Shown here one piece after another: positions 9,019-18,882 of a stretch of DNA of 58,302 nt (within the stretch, counting starts at the first letter, position 1; every line of letters begins with the position of its first letter). The notes under the pieces were generated by a model. That model made no database searches. It saw only the letters and a list, made by a program, of their open reading frames with translations, and was not told the origin of the DNA. Origin of the DNA: GCA-2717185 sp964474755 (GTDB taxonomy: Bacteria; Pseudomonadota; Alphaproteobacteria; UBA8366; GCA-2717185); NCBI GenBank assembly GCA_964474755.1, contig CAYYUG010000017.1, positions 1-58,302 on the forward strand, in the 5' to 3' direction. The translations under genes were made by a program, and so were the position numbers.

Positions 9019-9537
9019 GTGAAGCTGACAAAAAATAGTTTTTCCTATGAAGATTTAATCGAGTGCGCGCACGGCAAGTTGTTTGGGCCAGGCAATGCCC
9101 AGCTGCCGCTACCGCCCATGCTCATGTTGGACCGGGTGACATCAATTACCGAAAACGGGGGCGAACACGGCAAAGGTCAGGTCGTCGCGGAACTGGATAT
9201 CAAGCCGGACATGTGGTTCTTCCCGTGCCATTTTGAAAACGATCCGGTTATGCCTGGCTGCCTTGGGCTGGATGCCATGTGGCAACTCGTTGGGTTTTTC
9301 CTAGGCTGGCTTGGTGGTATCGGCCGCGGCCGTGCACTTGGTGCCGGCAATGTAAAGTTCTCAGGCCAGGTTTTGGAATCTGCGAATAAGGTGACCTACA
9401 TCATCAATCTGAAGCGTGTGATCATGCGCAAGCTTGTGCTTGGTGTTGCGGACGGCGTTTTGCAGGTTGATGGCAAACCGATTTTCGAGGCGAAAGACAT
9501 AAGAGTTGGCCTGTTCACTCCGGCCGAAGGCCAATAG
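9019..9537 (+). CDS. fabA: 3-hydroxydecanoyl-ACP dehydratase/isomerase FabA
   Basis: 172-residue hot-dog-fold enzyme that dehydrates 3-hydroxyacyl-ACP and isomerises trans-2- to cis-3-decenoyl-ACP, opening the unsaturated fatty-acid branch. Catalytic His71 (FPCHFENDPVMPGC) and Asp85 (LGLDAMWQLVG) match E. coli His70/Asp84. The GTG start at 9019 has GAGG at a good distance (about 9008–9011) and gives the normal length. It is followed closely by fabB; the FabA/FabB pair marks anaerobic-type unsaturated fatty-acid synthesis. Confidence 0.97.
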   Translation: MKLTKNSFSYEDLIECAHGKLFGPGNAQLPLPPMLMLDRVTSITENGGEHGKGQVVAELDIKPDMWFFPCHFENDPVMPGCLGLDAMWQLVGFFLGWLGGIGRGRALGAGNVKFSGQVLESANKVTYIINLKRVIMRKLVLGVADGVLQVDGKPIFEAKDIRVGLFTPAEGQ

Positions 9538-9550
9538 CGAGGTTTTAGCA

Positions 9551-10768
9551 ATGCGACGTGTCGTGGTCACCGGTATAGGTATTGTCTCTAGTATAGGGAA
9601 CAACAAGGAAGAGGTCCTCGATTCCCTTAAAGACGGTCGCTCTGGCATCGTTCATTGCGGAGAATATGAGGATCTCGGCTTTCGCAGCCATGTCCATGGT
9701 TCCGTTAAACTCGATATTGTCGACTATCTAGATCGCAAGCAATCGCGTTTCATGGGCGACGGAGCAGCTTACAACTACATTGCCATGGAAGAAGCAATTG
9801 CTGATTCCGGGCTCGAAGAAAGCGATATTACTAACGAACGTACGGGCTTGATCATGGGATCCGGCGGGCCTTCCATGAAGAACATGGTACAAGCCGTTGA
9901 CACATTGCGTGAAAAGAACGCAAAGCGGGTTGGTCCCTTCGTCGTTCCCAAAGTAATGTCGAGCACGAATTCGGCGACATTAGCGACACCATTCAAAATT
10001 CATGGCGTCAACTATTCGATCAGCTCCGCCTGTTCGACTAGCGCCCACTGCATCGGCAATGCTTCGGAATTGATCCAGTGGGGTAAGCAGGACATCGTCT
10101 TCGCTGGTGGTGGCGAGGAGTTGCATTGGTCCTTCACTTTACTTTTCGACGCGATGCCGGCTTTGTCATCGAATTTTAATGCGACGCCTGAAGTGGCCAG
10201 CAGAGCGTTTGATAAGGATCGCGATGGTTTTGTGATTGCCGGCGGCGCTGGTGTGCTGGTGCTTGAAGAGCTTGAACATGCGAAAGCGCGCGGCGCAAAA
10301 ATTTACGCCGAAGTCGCAGGTTACGGAGCTACCTCGGATGGCCACGATATGGTCCAACCCTCTGGTGAAGGTGCCGTCCGATGCATGAAGCAGGCCCTTG
10401 CCGGGCTAAACATGCCGGTCGGCTACATCAACGCGCATGGCACTTCGACGCCGATAGGCGACGTTAAGGAATTGTGTGCATTGCGTGAGGTTTTCGGCGA
10501 CAGCGTGCCACCGATCAGCTCCACCAAATCGTTGACCGGCCATTCGCTTGGCGCTGCAGGCGTGCAGGAATCAATCTATTCGCTGTTAATGATGGAACAT
10601 AATTTCTTTGCCGCATCCGCACATATTGACGAACTCGATCCGGAAGCGGCCGATTTTCCGATCATCCTCGAGCGTAAGGACGATGTCACACTCGACTGTG
10701 TTATCTCGAATAGTTTTGGGTTTGGCGGTACGAATGCGACGCTGGCGTTCAAACGGTATGACGGGTAG
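9551..10768 (+). CDS. fabB: 3-oxoacyl-ACP synthase I (FabB)
   Basis: 405-residue condensing enzyme that elongates unsaturated and saturated acyl-ACP. The catalytic triad is visible: Cys161 (SSACSTSAHC), His296 (NAHGTSTP) and His331 (TGHSLGAAG), at nearly the same positions as E. coli FabB (163/298/333). The ATG at 9551 (MRRVVVTGIGIVSS) is preferred over an upstream in-frame start at 9506 that would run into fabA; fabA ends 13 bases earlier. Glycine-rich C-terminus NSFGFGGTNATLAF is typical. Confidence 0.96.
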   Translation: MRRVVVTGIGIVSSIGNNKEEVLDSLKDGRSGIVHCGEYEDLGFRSHVHGSVKLDIVDYLDRKQSRFMGDGAAYNYIAMEEAIADSGLEESDITNERTGLIMGSGGPSMKNMVQAVDTLREKNAKRVGPFVVPKVMSSTNSATLATPFKIHGVNYSISSACSTSAHCIGNASELIQWGKQDIVFAGGGEELHWSFTLLFDAMPALSSNFNATPEVASRAFDKDRDGFVIAGGAGVLVLEELEHAKARGAKIYAEVAGYGATSDGHDMVQPSGEGAVRCMKQALAGLNMPVGYINAHGTSTPIGDVKELCALREVFGDSVPPISSTKSLTGHSLGAAGVQESIYSLLMMEHNFFAASAHIDELDPEAADFPIILERKDDVTLDCVISNSFGFGGTNATLAFKRYDG

Positions 10769-10856
10769 TGGTAGGCACTATCCACAAAGGTCGAAAAGAG
10801 ACTTTTGGGCTATGACAGCGTCAATCCGCGACATAAGCGGTGGATGAAAGGGCTGA

Positions 10857-11648
10857 ATGACAACAGGGCAACGCCTTATGCAGGGCAAGCGTGGGCTCAT
10901 CATGGGTGTCGCGAATGACCATTCTATTGCCTGGGGCATTGCGCATACCTTGGCTGAGCATGGTGCCGAACTCGCCTTCACCTATCAAGATGAGAACTTC
11001 GAAAAACGTGTCCGGCCTCTCATGGAGAGTGTTGGCTCGACCGTGGCCGTGCAGTGCGATGTGGCGGATGAGGCGACGATTGATAAGGCGTTCGATACGG
11101 TCAGCGAGGCCCAGGGTGGTCTCGATTTTGTCGTTCACGCTATTGCTTTCTCCGATAAGGCAGAACTAAAAGGACGCTATCTTGACACGACGCGGGAAAA
11201 TTTCACGCGCAGTCTGGAGATCTCTTGTTACTCCTTTACGGCGGTCGCAAAGCGTGCTGCAGCAATGATGGATGCTGGGGGCAGTATTTTGACACTGACT
11301 TACGCGGGATCGCGTCGCGTGATGCCGAACTACAACGTTATGGGTGTTGCGAAGGCTGCGCTGGAGGCCAGTACCCGGTATCTTGCGGCCGATCTGGGGC
11401 CAGATGAAATTCGTGTGAATGCAATCTCCGCTGGACCAATGCGCACCCTTGCTGGTGCGGCAATTGGTGGCGCTCGGTTCGTCATGAAGTGGCAGGCGGA
11501 GAACGCACCCTTGCGGCGTTCGGTAACCTTGGACGAGGTTGGCGGGGCGGCGCTATTTCTGCTGTCCGATTTGGGAAAAGGGACGACGGGCGAGATAGTC
11601 CATGTCGATGCCGGCTATAATATCGTGGGTATGGCGTCGCCTAATTGA
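10857..11648 (+). CDS. fabI: Enoyl-ACP reductase (NADH) FabI
   Basis: 263-residue short-chain dehydrogenase-type reductase for the last step of each elongation cycle; FabI is the target of triclosan. N-terminal cofactor region GLIMGVANDHSIAWGIA and active-site Tyr149, Tyr159 and Lys166 (Tyr-x6-Lys spacing) fit FabI rather than FabL or FabV. An internal ATG six codons in (MQGKRGL) could also serve as start. It lies 88 bases after fabB and ends at the bidirectional terminator facing pnp. The fabA–fabB–fabI order is common in alphaproteobacteria. Confidence 0.95.
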   Translation: MTTGQRLMQGKRGLIMGVANDHSIAWGIAHTLAEHGAELAFTYQDENFEKRVRPLMESVGSTVAVQCDVADEATIDKAFDTVSEAQGGLDFVVHAIAFSDKAELKGRYLDTTRENFTRSLEISCYSFTAVAKRAAAMMDAGGSILTLTYAGSRRVMPNYNVMGVAKAALEASTRYLAADLGPDEIRVNAISAGPMRTLAGAAIGGARFVMKWQAENAPLRRSVTLDEVGGAALFLLSDLGKGTTGEIVHVDAGYNIVGMASPN

Positions 11649-11670
11649 TTAGAGAGATACACCAGAAGTG

Positions 11671-11702
11671 AAACGGGCGGCCGAATGATTAGCCGCCCGT
11701 TT
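11671..11702. terminator. Bidirectional terminator between fabI and pnp
   Basis: AAACGGGCGGC (11671–11681) and GCCGCCCGTTT (11692–11702) form an 11-bp perfect stem with a 10-base loop. It is T-rich on the + side (TTTGGATTTTC) and TTTCACTTC-rich on the – side. It sits between the convergent fabI and pnp stops, so it can end both transcripts. Confidence 0.85.
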
Positions 11703-11709
11703 GGATTTT

Positions 11710-13860
11710 CTATTCAGCGCTTGCGCGTCCCCGCCCCTCGCGAGGAACGTCACCAAGGTCCTCGCCGGATTCCTGGTCGACGACCCGCATCGAAAGTTTA
11801 ACCTTGCCTCGAACATCTATTGCCAGGACTTTGACCTTGACGGTCTGGCCTTCCTTGATGACGTCGCTTACCGCGCCAACCCGCTCTTTGGCCAATTCTG
11901 AAATATGTACCAGGCCATCGCGGGCGCCGAAGAAATTCACGAAGGCGCCAAAATCCATAATCTTGACGACTTTGCCTTCATAGATGACACCGACTTCAGG
12001 CTCAGCGGTGATGGACTTGATCCAGTTCACCGCCTTGTCGCTCGCGGACTGGTCCACGGCCGCTACCTTGACTGTTCCATCGTCTTCGATGTCGATTTTG
12101 GCGCCGGTGGTCTCGCAGATCTCTCGGATCATCTTGCCGCCTGGGCCGATCACATCGCGGATCTTGTCACGCGGTACCGTCATGGTTGTGATACGCGGCG
12201 CGTGCTCGGAGACCTCCTGACGGACCACGGTGATGCCCTTTTCCATTTCTTTTAGGATATGGACCCGGCCATCCCTGGCCTGCGCCAGGGCGACTTGCAT
12301 AATTTCCTCGTTGATTGAGGTGATCTTGATGTCCATCTGCAGCGAAGTAATTCCGTCTTCTGTGCCGGCGACCTTGAAGTCCATGTCGCCGAGATGGTCT
12401 TCGTCGCCGAGGATGTCCGAGAGGACGGCGAACTCGTCCCCTTCCTTAATCAAACCCATCGCGATGCCAGCACAGGCCCGCACCATCGGTACGCCTGAAT
12501 CCATCAGCGACATGGACGTGCCGCAGACAGTTGCCATGGAAGAGGACCCATTCGACTCAGTGATCTCCGATACAACTCGAATAGTATAGGGGAAGTCATC
12601 CTTATGCGGTAGCAGCGGCCGGATCGCGCGCCAAGCAAGTTTGCCATGGCCGATTTCGCGACGCCCGGGGGAGCGCAGGAAAGACGCTTCACCGACAGAG
12701 TAGGGCGGAAAATTATAATGTAGCATGAAATGCTCGCGATACTCGCCTTCCAGTGCGTCGATGATCTGTTCATCTTGGCCGGTGCCCAGCGTGGTCACGA
12801 CCAAAGCCTGTGTTTCGCCTCGCGTAAACAGGGCGGAGCCATGTGCTCGGTCAAGGACTCCAACTTCAGCGACAATTGGCCGTACTGAGCTGGTGTCGCG
12901 TCCGTCAATGCGCACGCCGGTCTGCAAAATGCTGCTGCGCACGACATCCTTCTCTAGGTTCTTCAGCGCGCCGGCGGCAAGCTGCTCGTCAAAGTCGTCG
13001 CCCTGCTCCTCTGCTAATACGGTCAGTGCGGCGCTTTTAGCTTTAGAAACTGCTTCGACCCGTTCCTGTTTGACGGTGATTATGTAAGCATCGCGGATTG
13101 ACGCCTCGGCAATCTCGCCAAGACGGGTTGCGACCGCCGCTTCGTTTTCCGGCGGTGCCGGGACGTCCCACGGATCCTTGGCGCAGCTTTCCGCCAGGTC
13201 AATAATCGCATCGATGACTGCTTGCGATTCCCGGTGACCGAACATTACGGCGCCTAGCATGATGTCCTCGTCGAGCTCATGCGCTTCCGACTCGACCATC
13301 ATGACGCCTTCCTGAGTGCCCGCGACAATTAGATCCAGATCACTTGACGGCATGTTGTCCAACTGCGGGTTGAGCACGTATTGATCGTCGATGTAGCCAA
13401 CCCGGCAGCCACCCAGCGGGCCAAGGAAGGGAATGCCGGAGATCGTCAGTGCCGCCGAAGATCCGACCAGTGCCACGACGTCTGGATCGTTTTCTAGATC
13501 GTGGGCAAGGACAGTGCAGATGACCTGTGTTTCATTGCGGAAGCCCTTTGCGAAAAGTGGCCGAATCGGCCGGTCGATCAGACGTGAGGTGAGTGTTTCC
13601 TTCTCGCTCGGGCGGCCTTCGCGCTTGAAAAAACCACCGGGTATCTTGCCGGTTGCAAATGTTTTCTCTTGGTAGTTAATGGTGAGGGGGAAAAAATCGA
13701 TGCCAACACGCGGCTGCTTCTGTGCCACTGCGGTACACAGGACCTTTGTCCCGCCATAGGTGACTAGAACGGCACCATCGGCCTGGCGAGCGATACGGCC
13801 TGTTTCGAAGACGAGAGGCCGTCCACCCCAAATAATTTCTTTTCTATTGATTTCAAACAT
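11710..13860 (-). CDS. pnp: Polyribonucleotide nucleotidyltransferase (PNPase)
   Basis: 716-residue phosphorolytic 3'-5' exoribonuclease, a degradosome component. Order: first RNase PH domain (from MFEINRKEIIWGGRPL), helical linker, second RNase PH domain containing the catalytic-side segments FPPYSVGEA and DEDHLGDMDFKVAGT, then KH (RDVIGPGGKMIREICE) and S1 (GVIYEGKVVKIMDFGAFVNF) RNA-binding domains. Length is normal. It follows rpsO after 183 bases, the almost universal rpsO–pnp order; that gap holds no gene and would contain the pnp leader. Confidence 0.97.
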   Translation of the reverse strand: MFEINRKEIIWGGRPLVFETGRIARQADGAVLVTYGGTKVLCTAVAQKQPRVGIDFFPLTINYQEKTFATGKIPGGFFKREGRPSEKETLTSRLIDRPIRPLFAKGFRNETQVICTVLAHDLENDPDVVALVGSSAALTISGIPFLGPLGGCRVGYIDDQYVLNPQLDNMPSSDLDLIVAGTQEGVMMVESEAHELDEDIMLGAVMFGHRESQAVIDAIIDLAESCAKDPWDVPAPPENEAAVATRLGEIAEASIRDAYIITVKQERVEAVSKAKSAALTVLAEEQGDDFDEQLAAGALKNLEKDVVRSSILQTGVRIDGRDTSSVRPIVAEVGVLDRAHGSALFTRGETQALVVTTLGTGQDEQIIDALEGEYREHFMLHYNFPPYSVGEASFLRSPGRREIGHGKLAWRAIRPLLPHKDDFPYTIRVVSEITESNGSSSMATVCGTSMSLMDSGVPMVRACAGIAMGLIKEGDEFAVLSDILGDEDHLGDMDFKVAGTEDGITSLQMDIKITSINEEIMQVALAQARDGRVHILKEMEKGITVVRQEVSEHAPRITTMTVPRDKIRDVIGPGGKMIREICETTGAKIDIEDDGTVKVAAVDQSASDKAVNWIKSITAEPEVGVIYEGKVVKIMDFGAFVNFFGARDGLVHISELAKERVGAVSDVIKEGQTVKVKVLAIDVRGKVKLSMRVVDQESGEDLGDVPREGRGRASAE

Positions 13861-14043
13861 CTATATTCCTTCACACACGGTCCTTCGGAACGCCGCACCG
13901 GCAGACCCATGCCTGCAAATGCTGTCGCGCCGCGCCTAGTTATTTGATGGCGTGCGACGGGGCGTCCGATATTGTTGTCGTTTCTGTGCGGGACATGTCG
14001 CCTCGTGCGCACATGATTAAAGTAACCCGCCGTGCCGATGCAA

Positions 14044-14313
14044 TTAGCGCCGCAGTTCCAGTCTTTTGATAAGAGTTTCGTACCGTTTCTGACTCTTCTT
14101 TTTGGTATAGTCGAGGAGACGGCGACGCTGTCCAACCAAAATTAGCAGACCGCGACGCGAGTGGAAATCCTTCTTATGCGTTTGCAAATGCTCTGTCAGG
14201 TTTCGGATCCGCTCGGTCAGTATCGCAACCTGCACTTCGGGTGATCCTGTATCCCCGGACTTCGTGGCGTACTCGCCTATGAGCTCCTGTTTTCTTTCAG
14301 CCGTAATCGACAT
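14044..14313 (-). CDS. rpsO: 30S ribosomal protein S15
   Basis: 89-residue S15 with the standard start MSITAERKQELIGEYA and the conserved segments TGSPEVQVAILTERI, FHSRRGLLILVGQRRRLLDY and LIKRLELRR. It binds the central domain of 16S rRNA and makes a bridge to the large subunit. It lies 15 bases after truB and upstream of pnp, as in most proteobacteria. Confidence 0.98.
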   Translation of the reverse strand: MSITAERKQELIGEYATKSGDTGSPEVQVAILTERIRNLTEHLQTHKKDFHSRRGLLILVGQRRRLLDYTKKKSQKRYETLIKRLELRR

Positions 14314-14328
14314 CGATAACTCCTTGAA

Positions 14329-15261
14329 TTAGAGGTTCAAGACACGAAATGGCTTCACCGCACCTGCCGCGTAACGCACGAGCGCCACGGGCTTAGATCT
14401 CGTTTTCGCGAGAACCGTATCGCCGTTGTCTAGCTCGGCAATACGTTTAAGATCGGCCTTTCGCAACAGCGACACTGGCTGACCATTTTTCAACCGTACC
14501 GCTTCGCTTTCGGTGACGGCCAGCGCCGGGATGTCGTCCAGCGCGGTCTCAACCGGAAGCAGTTTCTGCTCACGGGCTGCAATTTGACTAAATGATCCCA
14601 GTTCGTCCAGCGAAATCGCATCCTCTGCGTCAAAAGGCCCAACAGCAGTTCGTCTCAATGCCGAGATATGCCCAAAACCACCAGCTGCCCGGGCAATATC
14701 GCGTGCTAGCGCCCGCATATAGGCACCTTTACCGCTGATAACGGCGAATTCCGTGTGGTCCGCGTCCGGGGCGCTAATGATGCGAATCTCGTGGATATCA
14801 ATCTCGCGCGCGTTCAAGGCTACTGTCCTATTCGCACGCGCCAGCTTATACGCGCGCACGCCATTAATTTTTACGGCAGAAAATTGCGGGGGAACCTGCT
14901 CAATCCGACCGACGAAGCGCGTCAGCACGTCTTTGACAGTAGCGCGATCCGGCCGGAAATTGTTTTCTTTGACCATTTCGCCATCGGCGTCGTCAGTATT
15001 TGTCTCAGCACCCCAACGCAGGGTGAAGCGATACGATTTTGAGCCGTCCATGATATGGCTGACTGTTTTTGTCGCTTCGCCGAATGCGACCGGCAGTATG
15101 CCGGTCGCCATGGGGTCTAATGTCCCGCCGTGACCGGCCTTCCGGGCGTCCAACAACCATTTGACTTTGTTGACAACAGCGGTCGAGGTCATCCCGCCTG
15201 GCTTGTCGATGACTAGCCAGCCATGCACGGCTCTGCCGCGCTGCCTACGTCTCATTGGCAC
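14329..15261 (-). CDS. truB: tRNA pseudouridine-55 synthase TruB
   Basis: 310-residue enzyme making pseudouridine at position 55 of the T-loop in tRNAs. The catalytic Asp lies in GHGGTLDPMATGILPV, preceded by GWLVIDKPGGMTSTAVVN. A C-terminal extension after about residue 235 is the PUA-like part. The N-terminus overlaps the end of rbfA by 17 bases (or 11 if the second Met, MRRRQRG, is used), so the genes are coupled. It is part of the rimP–nusA–infB operon. Confidence 0.96.
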   Translation of the reverse strand: MPMRRRQRGRAVHGWLVIDKPGGMTSTAVVNKVKWLLDARKAGHGGTLDPMATGILPVAFGEATKTVSHIMDGSKSYRFTLRWGAETNTDDADGEMVKENNFRPDRATVKDVLTRFVGRIEQVPPQFSAVKINGVRAYKLARANRTVALNAREIDIHEIRIISAPDADHTEFAVISGKGAYMRALARDIARAAGGFGHISALRRTAVGPFDAEDAISLDELGSFSQIAAREQKLLPVETALDDIPALAVTESEAVRLKNGQPVSLLRKADLKRIAELDNGDTVLAKTRSKPVALVRYAAGAVKPFRVLNL

Positions 15262-15640
15262 TCTTGTCCAAATCGCGGGCGACTTGAGGTTGACGAAGCA
15301 AGGTGTCTATATGATCGGCCTGACCAAAGCTCCTGTCGACCTTGAACTGCAGGCGCGGAACGTAGCGCAGTTCAACTTCTCGGGCAACGGTGCTACGCAG
15401 GTATGGTGCTGCCTTGCCGAGCGCTTCGACGATCTCGTCGGCTGCCTCGCCGCCAAGCGGCATGACAAACGCTGTCGCGATTTTCAGGTCTGGACTGGTG
15501 CGCACCTCGGTGACCGTAATCGAAACATTGCGCAACGTCGGGTTCCGTAATTTGCCGCGATCTAAGATCCCCGATAGGGTGTGGCGCAGTGCTTCGCCCA
15601 CGCGAAGTTGTCTTTGGGACGGTTGTTTGTTTTTTGCCAT
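15245..15640 (-). CDS. rbfA: 30S ribosome-binding factor RbfA
   Basis: 131-residue KH-like protein that helps mature the 5' end of 16S rRNA and is needed for cold adaptation. Core motifs are RQLRVGEALRHTLSGIL, VTEVRTSPDLKIATAFV and LRYVPRLQFKVDRSF. I chose the ATG at 15640 (MAKNKQPSQR), which has a GGGGCG purine stretch upstream, over a GTG three codons earlier with no visible ribosome site. It sits between infB and truB as usual; its end overlaps truB. Confidence 0.93.
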   Translation of the reverse strand: MAKNKQPSQRQLRVGEALRHTLSGILDRGKLRNPTLRNVSITVTEVRTSPDLKIATAFVMPLGGEAADEIVEALGKAAPYLRSTVAREVELRYVPRLQFKVDRSFGQADHIDTLLRQPQVARDLDKSANET

Positions 15641-15693
15641 GACCAACACGCCCCGATTCTGCGAGGTTCTGTAGAACTGTGGGGCTCAATCCG

Positions 15694-18234
15694 CTATAAA
15701 GTGCGCTGAACTTCTTCGACCTCGTAGCATTCGATGACATCGCCTTGCTTGATGTCATTGTAGTTCTCAAATGCTATGCCGCACTCGAAGGCATTCTGCA
15801 CTTCGCGGACGTCGTCCTTGAACCGCCGAAGCGTCTTGAGGTTGCCGTCGAACACCACGACCTGGTCGCGCAACAGACGGCACTTCGTACCGCGTCGGAT
15901 GAGGCCTTCGGTGACATAACTGCCGGCTACCTTGCCAACCTTACTAATGCTGAAGATTTCGCGCACATCGGCATAACCGATAATGTTCTCCCGAATCTCT
16001 GGTGCAAGCATTCCGCCCAGGAGTTGCTTCATGTCGTCGATCAAATCATAAATGATCGAATAGTAGCGGATATCGACCTTTTCCTGCCTGGCTGCCTCTC
16101 TTGCCTGCGGATTGGCGCGCACGTTAAAACCAACGATGACAGCGTTTGAGGCACCGGCTAAACCGACGTCTGATTCGGTGATGCCACCAACGCCGGAATG
16201 CAAGATGGAGAACTCGACCTCGTCGGTGCCTAGATTCTGGAGCGCCGCATTAATAGCTTCGATGGATCCTTGTACATCGCCTTTGATTAGGATTGGTGCC
16301 GATGCCGTTTCACCTTCCTTAATTTGGTCGAACAGTTGTTCCAACGTGCCGCGCGTGCTAGTTGCGAGCTCGGCATCCCGAGTTTTACGTTTACGGTACT
16401 CCGTAATCTCGCGCGCTCTCGCCTCGTCTTCGACGACGGCGAAGTCGTCGCCAGCATTGGGAGCACCCTGTAATCCAAGAACTTCCACCGGTACTGACGG
16501 TCCTACTTCTTTGATATTTTCGCTACGGTCGTTGATTAGGGCACGGACCCGTCCCCACTCGGCACCGGCAACGAAAATGTCGCCGATTTTCAAAGTGCCT
16601 CGCTGCACCAGAAGCGTTGCAACTGCTCCGCGACCGCGTTCTAAGCGCGCTTCGACGACAGTGCCCTGAGCAGGCCTATCAGGGTTTGCGCTGAGCTCCA
16701 TTAGCTCAGCTTGCAGTACGATTGCTTCTTCTAAAGAATCGAGATTGATGGATTCCGTGGCGGAAATTTCTACATCTTGCACGTCGCCGCCCAAGCTTTC
16801 GACCACGATTTCATGTGAAAGCAATTCGTTACGGATACGGTTAGGCTCAGCGTCAGGCCTGTCAATTTTGTTGATCGCTACAATGATCGGGACATCCGCT
16901 GCTTTTGCATGACTGATAGCTTCCGCGGTTTGCGGCTGAACGCTGTCCTCGGCAGCGATCACCAGCACCACCAGGTCCGTTACGCTGGCGCCACGCGCGC
17001 GCATCGAGGTGAAAGCCTCGTGCCCTGGCGTGTCTAGGAAGGTAATCTGTGCACCACTTGACAGATTGACTTGGTATGCTCCGATATGTTGCGTAATGCC
17101 ACCCGCTTCGCCGGCGGCGACATCGGTCTTGCGCAAAGCGTCGAGCAACGACGTCTTGCCGTGATCGACATGGCCCATCACGGTAACAATCGGCGCGCGT
17201 TGTACCAGCGATTGTTCATCGTCAGGCTCGCCTTCCAGACCGATTTCGACATCAGATTCCGAAACGCGACGGACACGGTGACCGAACTCGCTAACTACGA
17301 GCTCTGCGGTGTCGGCATCGATAACCTGATTGGTTGTCGCCATTATACCCGACTTCATCAAGGATTTTACGACGTCTGTTCCACGAACCGCCATCCGATT
17401 TGCTAAATCCCCAACGGTAATTGTCTCCGGAATGATGACCTCGCGGACTATATTCGCTGAATCGAGTTCGCCCGCAAGCTGGCGAGCTCGCTGTTTTTCG
17501 CGTTCACGAGCGCGTTTCAGCGACGCGATACTGCGAGCCCTTTCCAAAGTGCCGTCTTCTGACTCCAACGCCTGCGAGATGGTCAGTTTTGCGGAACGCC
17601 GGCGCGGCTCCTGACGTGCCCGCAAGGTTTGCGTCCGCTTAGCATCGGCCTTGCCGGTACTGCGCCTGCCGCGGTTCTTTTCAGCGACATCACTTGGCGC
17701 TGCGTCCGCTTTGCGGGCCGCCGTGCTCCGCGCCTTCTCGATAGCTGCATCGACTTTTGCTGGGGCTTCCGCTTGTGCCGCCGCTTCGACTTCAGCTTTC
17801 TTGCGTGCTATCTCTTCTGCCTTGCGTCGCTCCTCCTCTTTGACCCGCCGGGCCTCTTCTTCCTCCCGCTTCTTATTGAGCTCTTCTTCTTTACGACGGC
17901 GCTCGACGTCTTCCAACTGGCGACGATCGGCGTCTTCCGCAGCGCCGTGCAATGCCCGTAGGCGCGCAGCACGTTCGTCCTCTGTCAGACTACTCTGCGC
18001 TGTGGAAGCTCCATCACCGACTGATATGCCATCTGCCTTGGACTTGACTTCCTGCATTCCGCCGCTGGTGCCGCGCTCAAACGTTCGCTTGCGCTTGACC
18101 TCGACCGTGACGGCCTTAGTGCGGCCATGGCTGAAACTTTGCCGAACCTGACCGGTCTCGACGGTCTTCTTCAACTCCAATCGCCCCGGCTTGTTCAGGC
18201 TGAGCTTGTTCTCTTGCGTCTTGCTTTCACTCAT
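15694..18234 (-). CDS. infB: Translation initiation factor IF-2
   Basis: 846-residue GTPase that places fMet-tRNA on the 30S subunit. A long basic/acidic N-terminal region contains a charged coiled-coil stretch rich in Glu, Arg and Lys (about 85–150) and then the IF2N domain. The G domain follows with G1 VMGHVDHGKTS (about 350), DTPGHEAF and NKIDRPDAEP, then domains II–IV ending FENYNDIKQGDVIECYEVEEV. The start overlaps the ylxR-type gene by eight bases. Length suits alphaproteobacteria. Member of the nusA operon. Confidence 0.97.
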   Translation of the reverse strand: MSESKTQENKLSLNKPGRLELKKTVETGQVRQSFSHGRTKAVTVEVKRKRTFERGTSGGMQEVKSKADGISVGDGASTAQSSLTEDERAARLRALHGAAEDADRRQLEDVERRRKEEELNKKREEEEARRVKEEERRKAEEIARKKAEVEAAAQAEAPAKVDAAIEKARSTAARKADAAPSDVAEKNRGRRSTGKADAKRTQTLRARQEPRRRSAKLTISQALESEDGTLERARSIASLKRAREREKQRARQLAGELDSANIVREVIIPETITVGDLANRMAVRGTDVVKSLMKSGIMATTNQVIDADTAELVVSEFGHRVRRVSESDVEIGLEGEPDDEQSLVQRAPIVTVMGHVDHGKTSLLDALRKTDVAAGEAGGITQHIGAYQVNLSSGAQITFLDTPGHEAFTSMRARGASVTDLVVLVIAAEDSVQPQTAEAISHAKAADVPIIVAINKIDRPDAEPNRIRNELLSHEIVVESLGGDVQDVEISATESINLDSLEEAIVLQAELMELSANPDRPAQGTVVEARLERGRGAVATLLVQRGTLKIGDIFVAGAEWGRVRALINDRSENIKEVGPSVPVEVLGLQGAPNAGDDFAVVEDEARAREITEYRKRKTRDAELATSTRGTLEQLFDQIKEGETASAPILIKGDVQGSIEAINAALQNLGTDEVEFSILHSGVGGITESDVGLAGASNAVIVGFNVRANPQAREAARQEKVDIRYYSIIYDLIDDMKQLLGGMLAPEIRENIIGYADVREIFSISKVGKVAGSYVTEGLIRRGTKCRLLRDQVVVFDGNLKTLRRFKDDVREVQNAFECGIAFENYNDIKQGDVIECYEVEEVQRTL

Positions 18235-18874
18235 CGTATTTCCTGTTTTCCGGTTTGATACGGAAGCCGGATAATCGCGCTGCGGTTTCTACAAAACTCT
18301 CTGCTAAACCGCCTTGAGCCAGCGCGGCATGCACGGTTTTGTCACGACCGAACGCAACGCCAAGTTCCGTCGCCCGAAGCAAACAAACCTTCGGCAGAAC
18401 ACCGGCGGTTTGCCGCAGTTTTCGGCGCCCGTCCATCGATCCGTCGGACGCCTCCAATAAGATAGCTGCGCGCCCTTCGCGCAACCAGCTCTTCACCTTA
18501 ACAAACCCCGAGACCGCTTGGCCGGCGCGGCGCGCCAAGCCTAGGAATTCGGTGCAACGACGAACCAACAACTGTTCAACCTGATCGGTCAACGCATTCT
18601 CGACCTGAACCTGCTGACGTGCCGCGAACGCGAAGAGGTTGCGAGCACAAGCCGTCTTAATGATATTCTGGTTGGCGCTCAACCAAATTCCGCGGCCGGG
18701 CAGCTTGCCGGCTACGTCTGGCACTACAATTCTATCTGGTCCGAGCACAAAACGCACCATCTCGGTCTTCGGCAAGCGTCGATTGGATACTATGCAACGC
18801 CGAAGCGGCCCTGCCTCTTCGTTTGTACAAAATTCGGTTGTCGCGTTGCTTGTCGCCATGCCCAAGTTCGCCAT
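18227..18874 (-). CDS. YlxR–L7Ae fusion RNA-binding protein
   Basis: 215-residue protein with two domains: an N-terminal YlxR (DUF448) domain marked by GPLRRCIVSNRRLPKTEMVRF and LPGRGIWL (about 21–90), and a C-terminal L7Ae/YlxQ-like domain (LGLARRAGQAVSGFVKV, about 113 onward). Both are putative RNA binders, and this fused form between nusA and infB is normal in alphaproteobacteria. It begins eight bases after nusA ends and overlaps infB. An internal ATG (M6) is another possible start. Exact function is unknown. Confidence 0.88.
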   Translation of the reverse strand: MANLGMATSNATTEFCTNEEAGPLRRCIVSNRRLPKTEMVRFVLGPDRIVVPDVAGKLPGRGIWLSANQNIIKTACARNLFAFAARQQVQVENALTDQVEQLLVRRCTEFLGLARRAGQAVSGFVKVKSWLREGRAAILLEASDGSMDGRRKLRQTAGVLPKVCLLRATELGVAFGRDKTVHAALAQGGLAESFVETAARLSGFRIKPENRKYDE

Positions 18875-18882
18875 TCCTTTTT

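Noticed and set aside
16112..16669. 185-codon open frame on the + strand opposite infB
   Set aside because: Antisense shadow of infB with Ser/Arg-rich low-information sequence; infB is certain.
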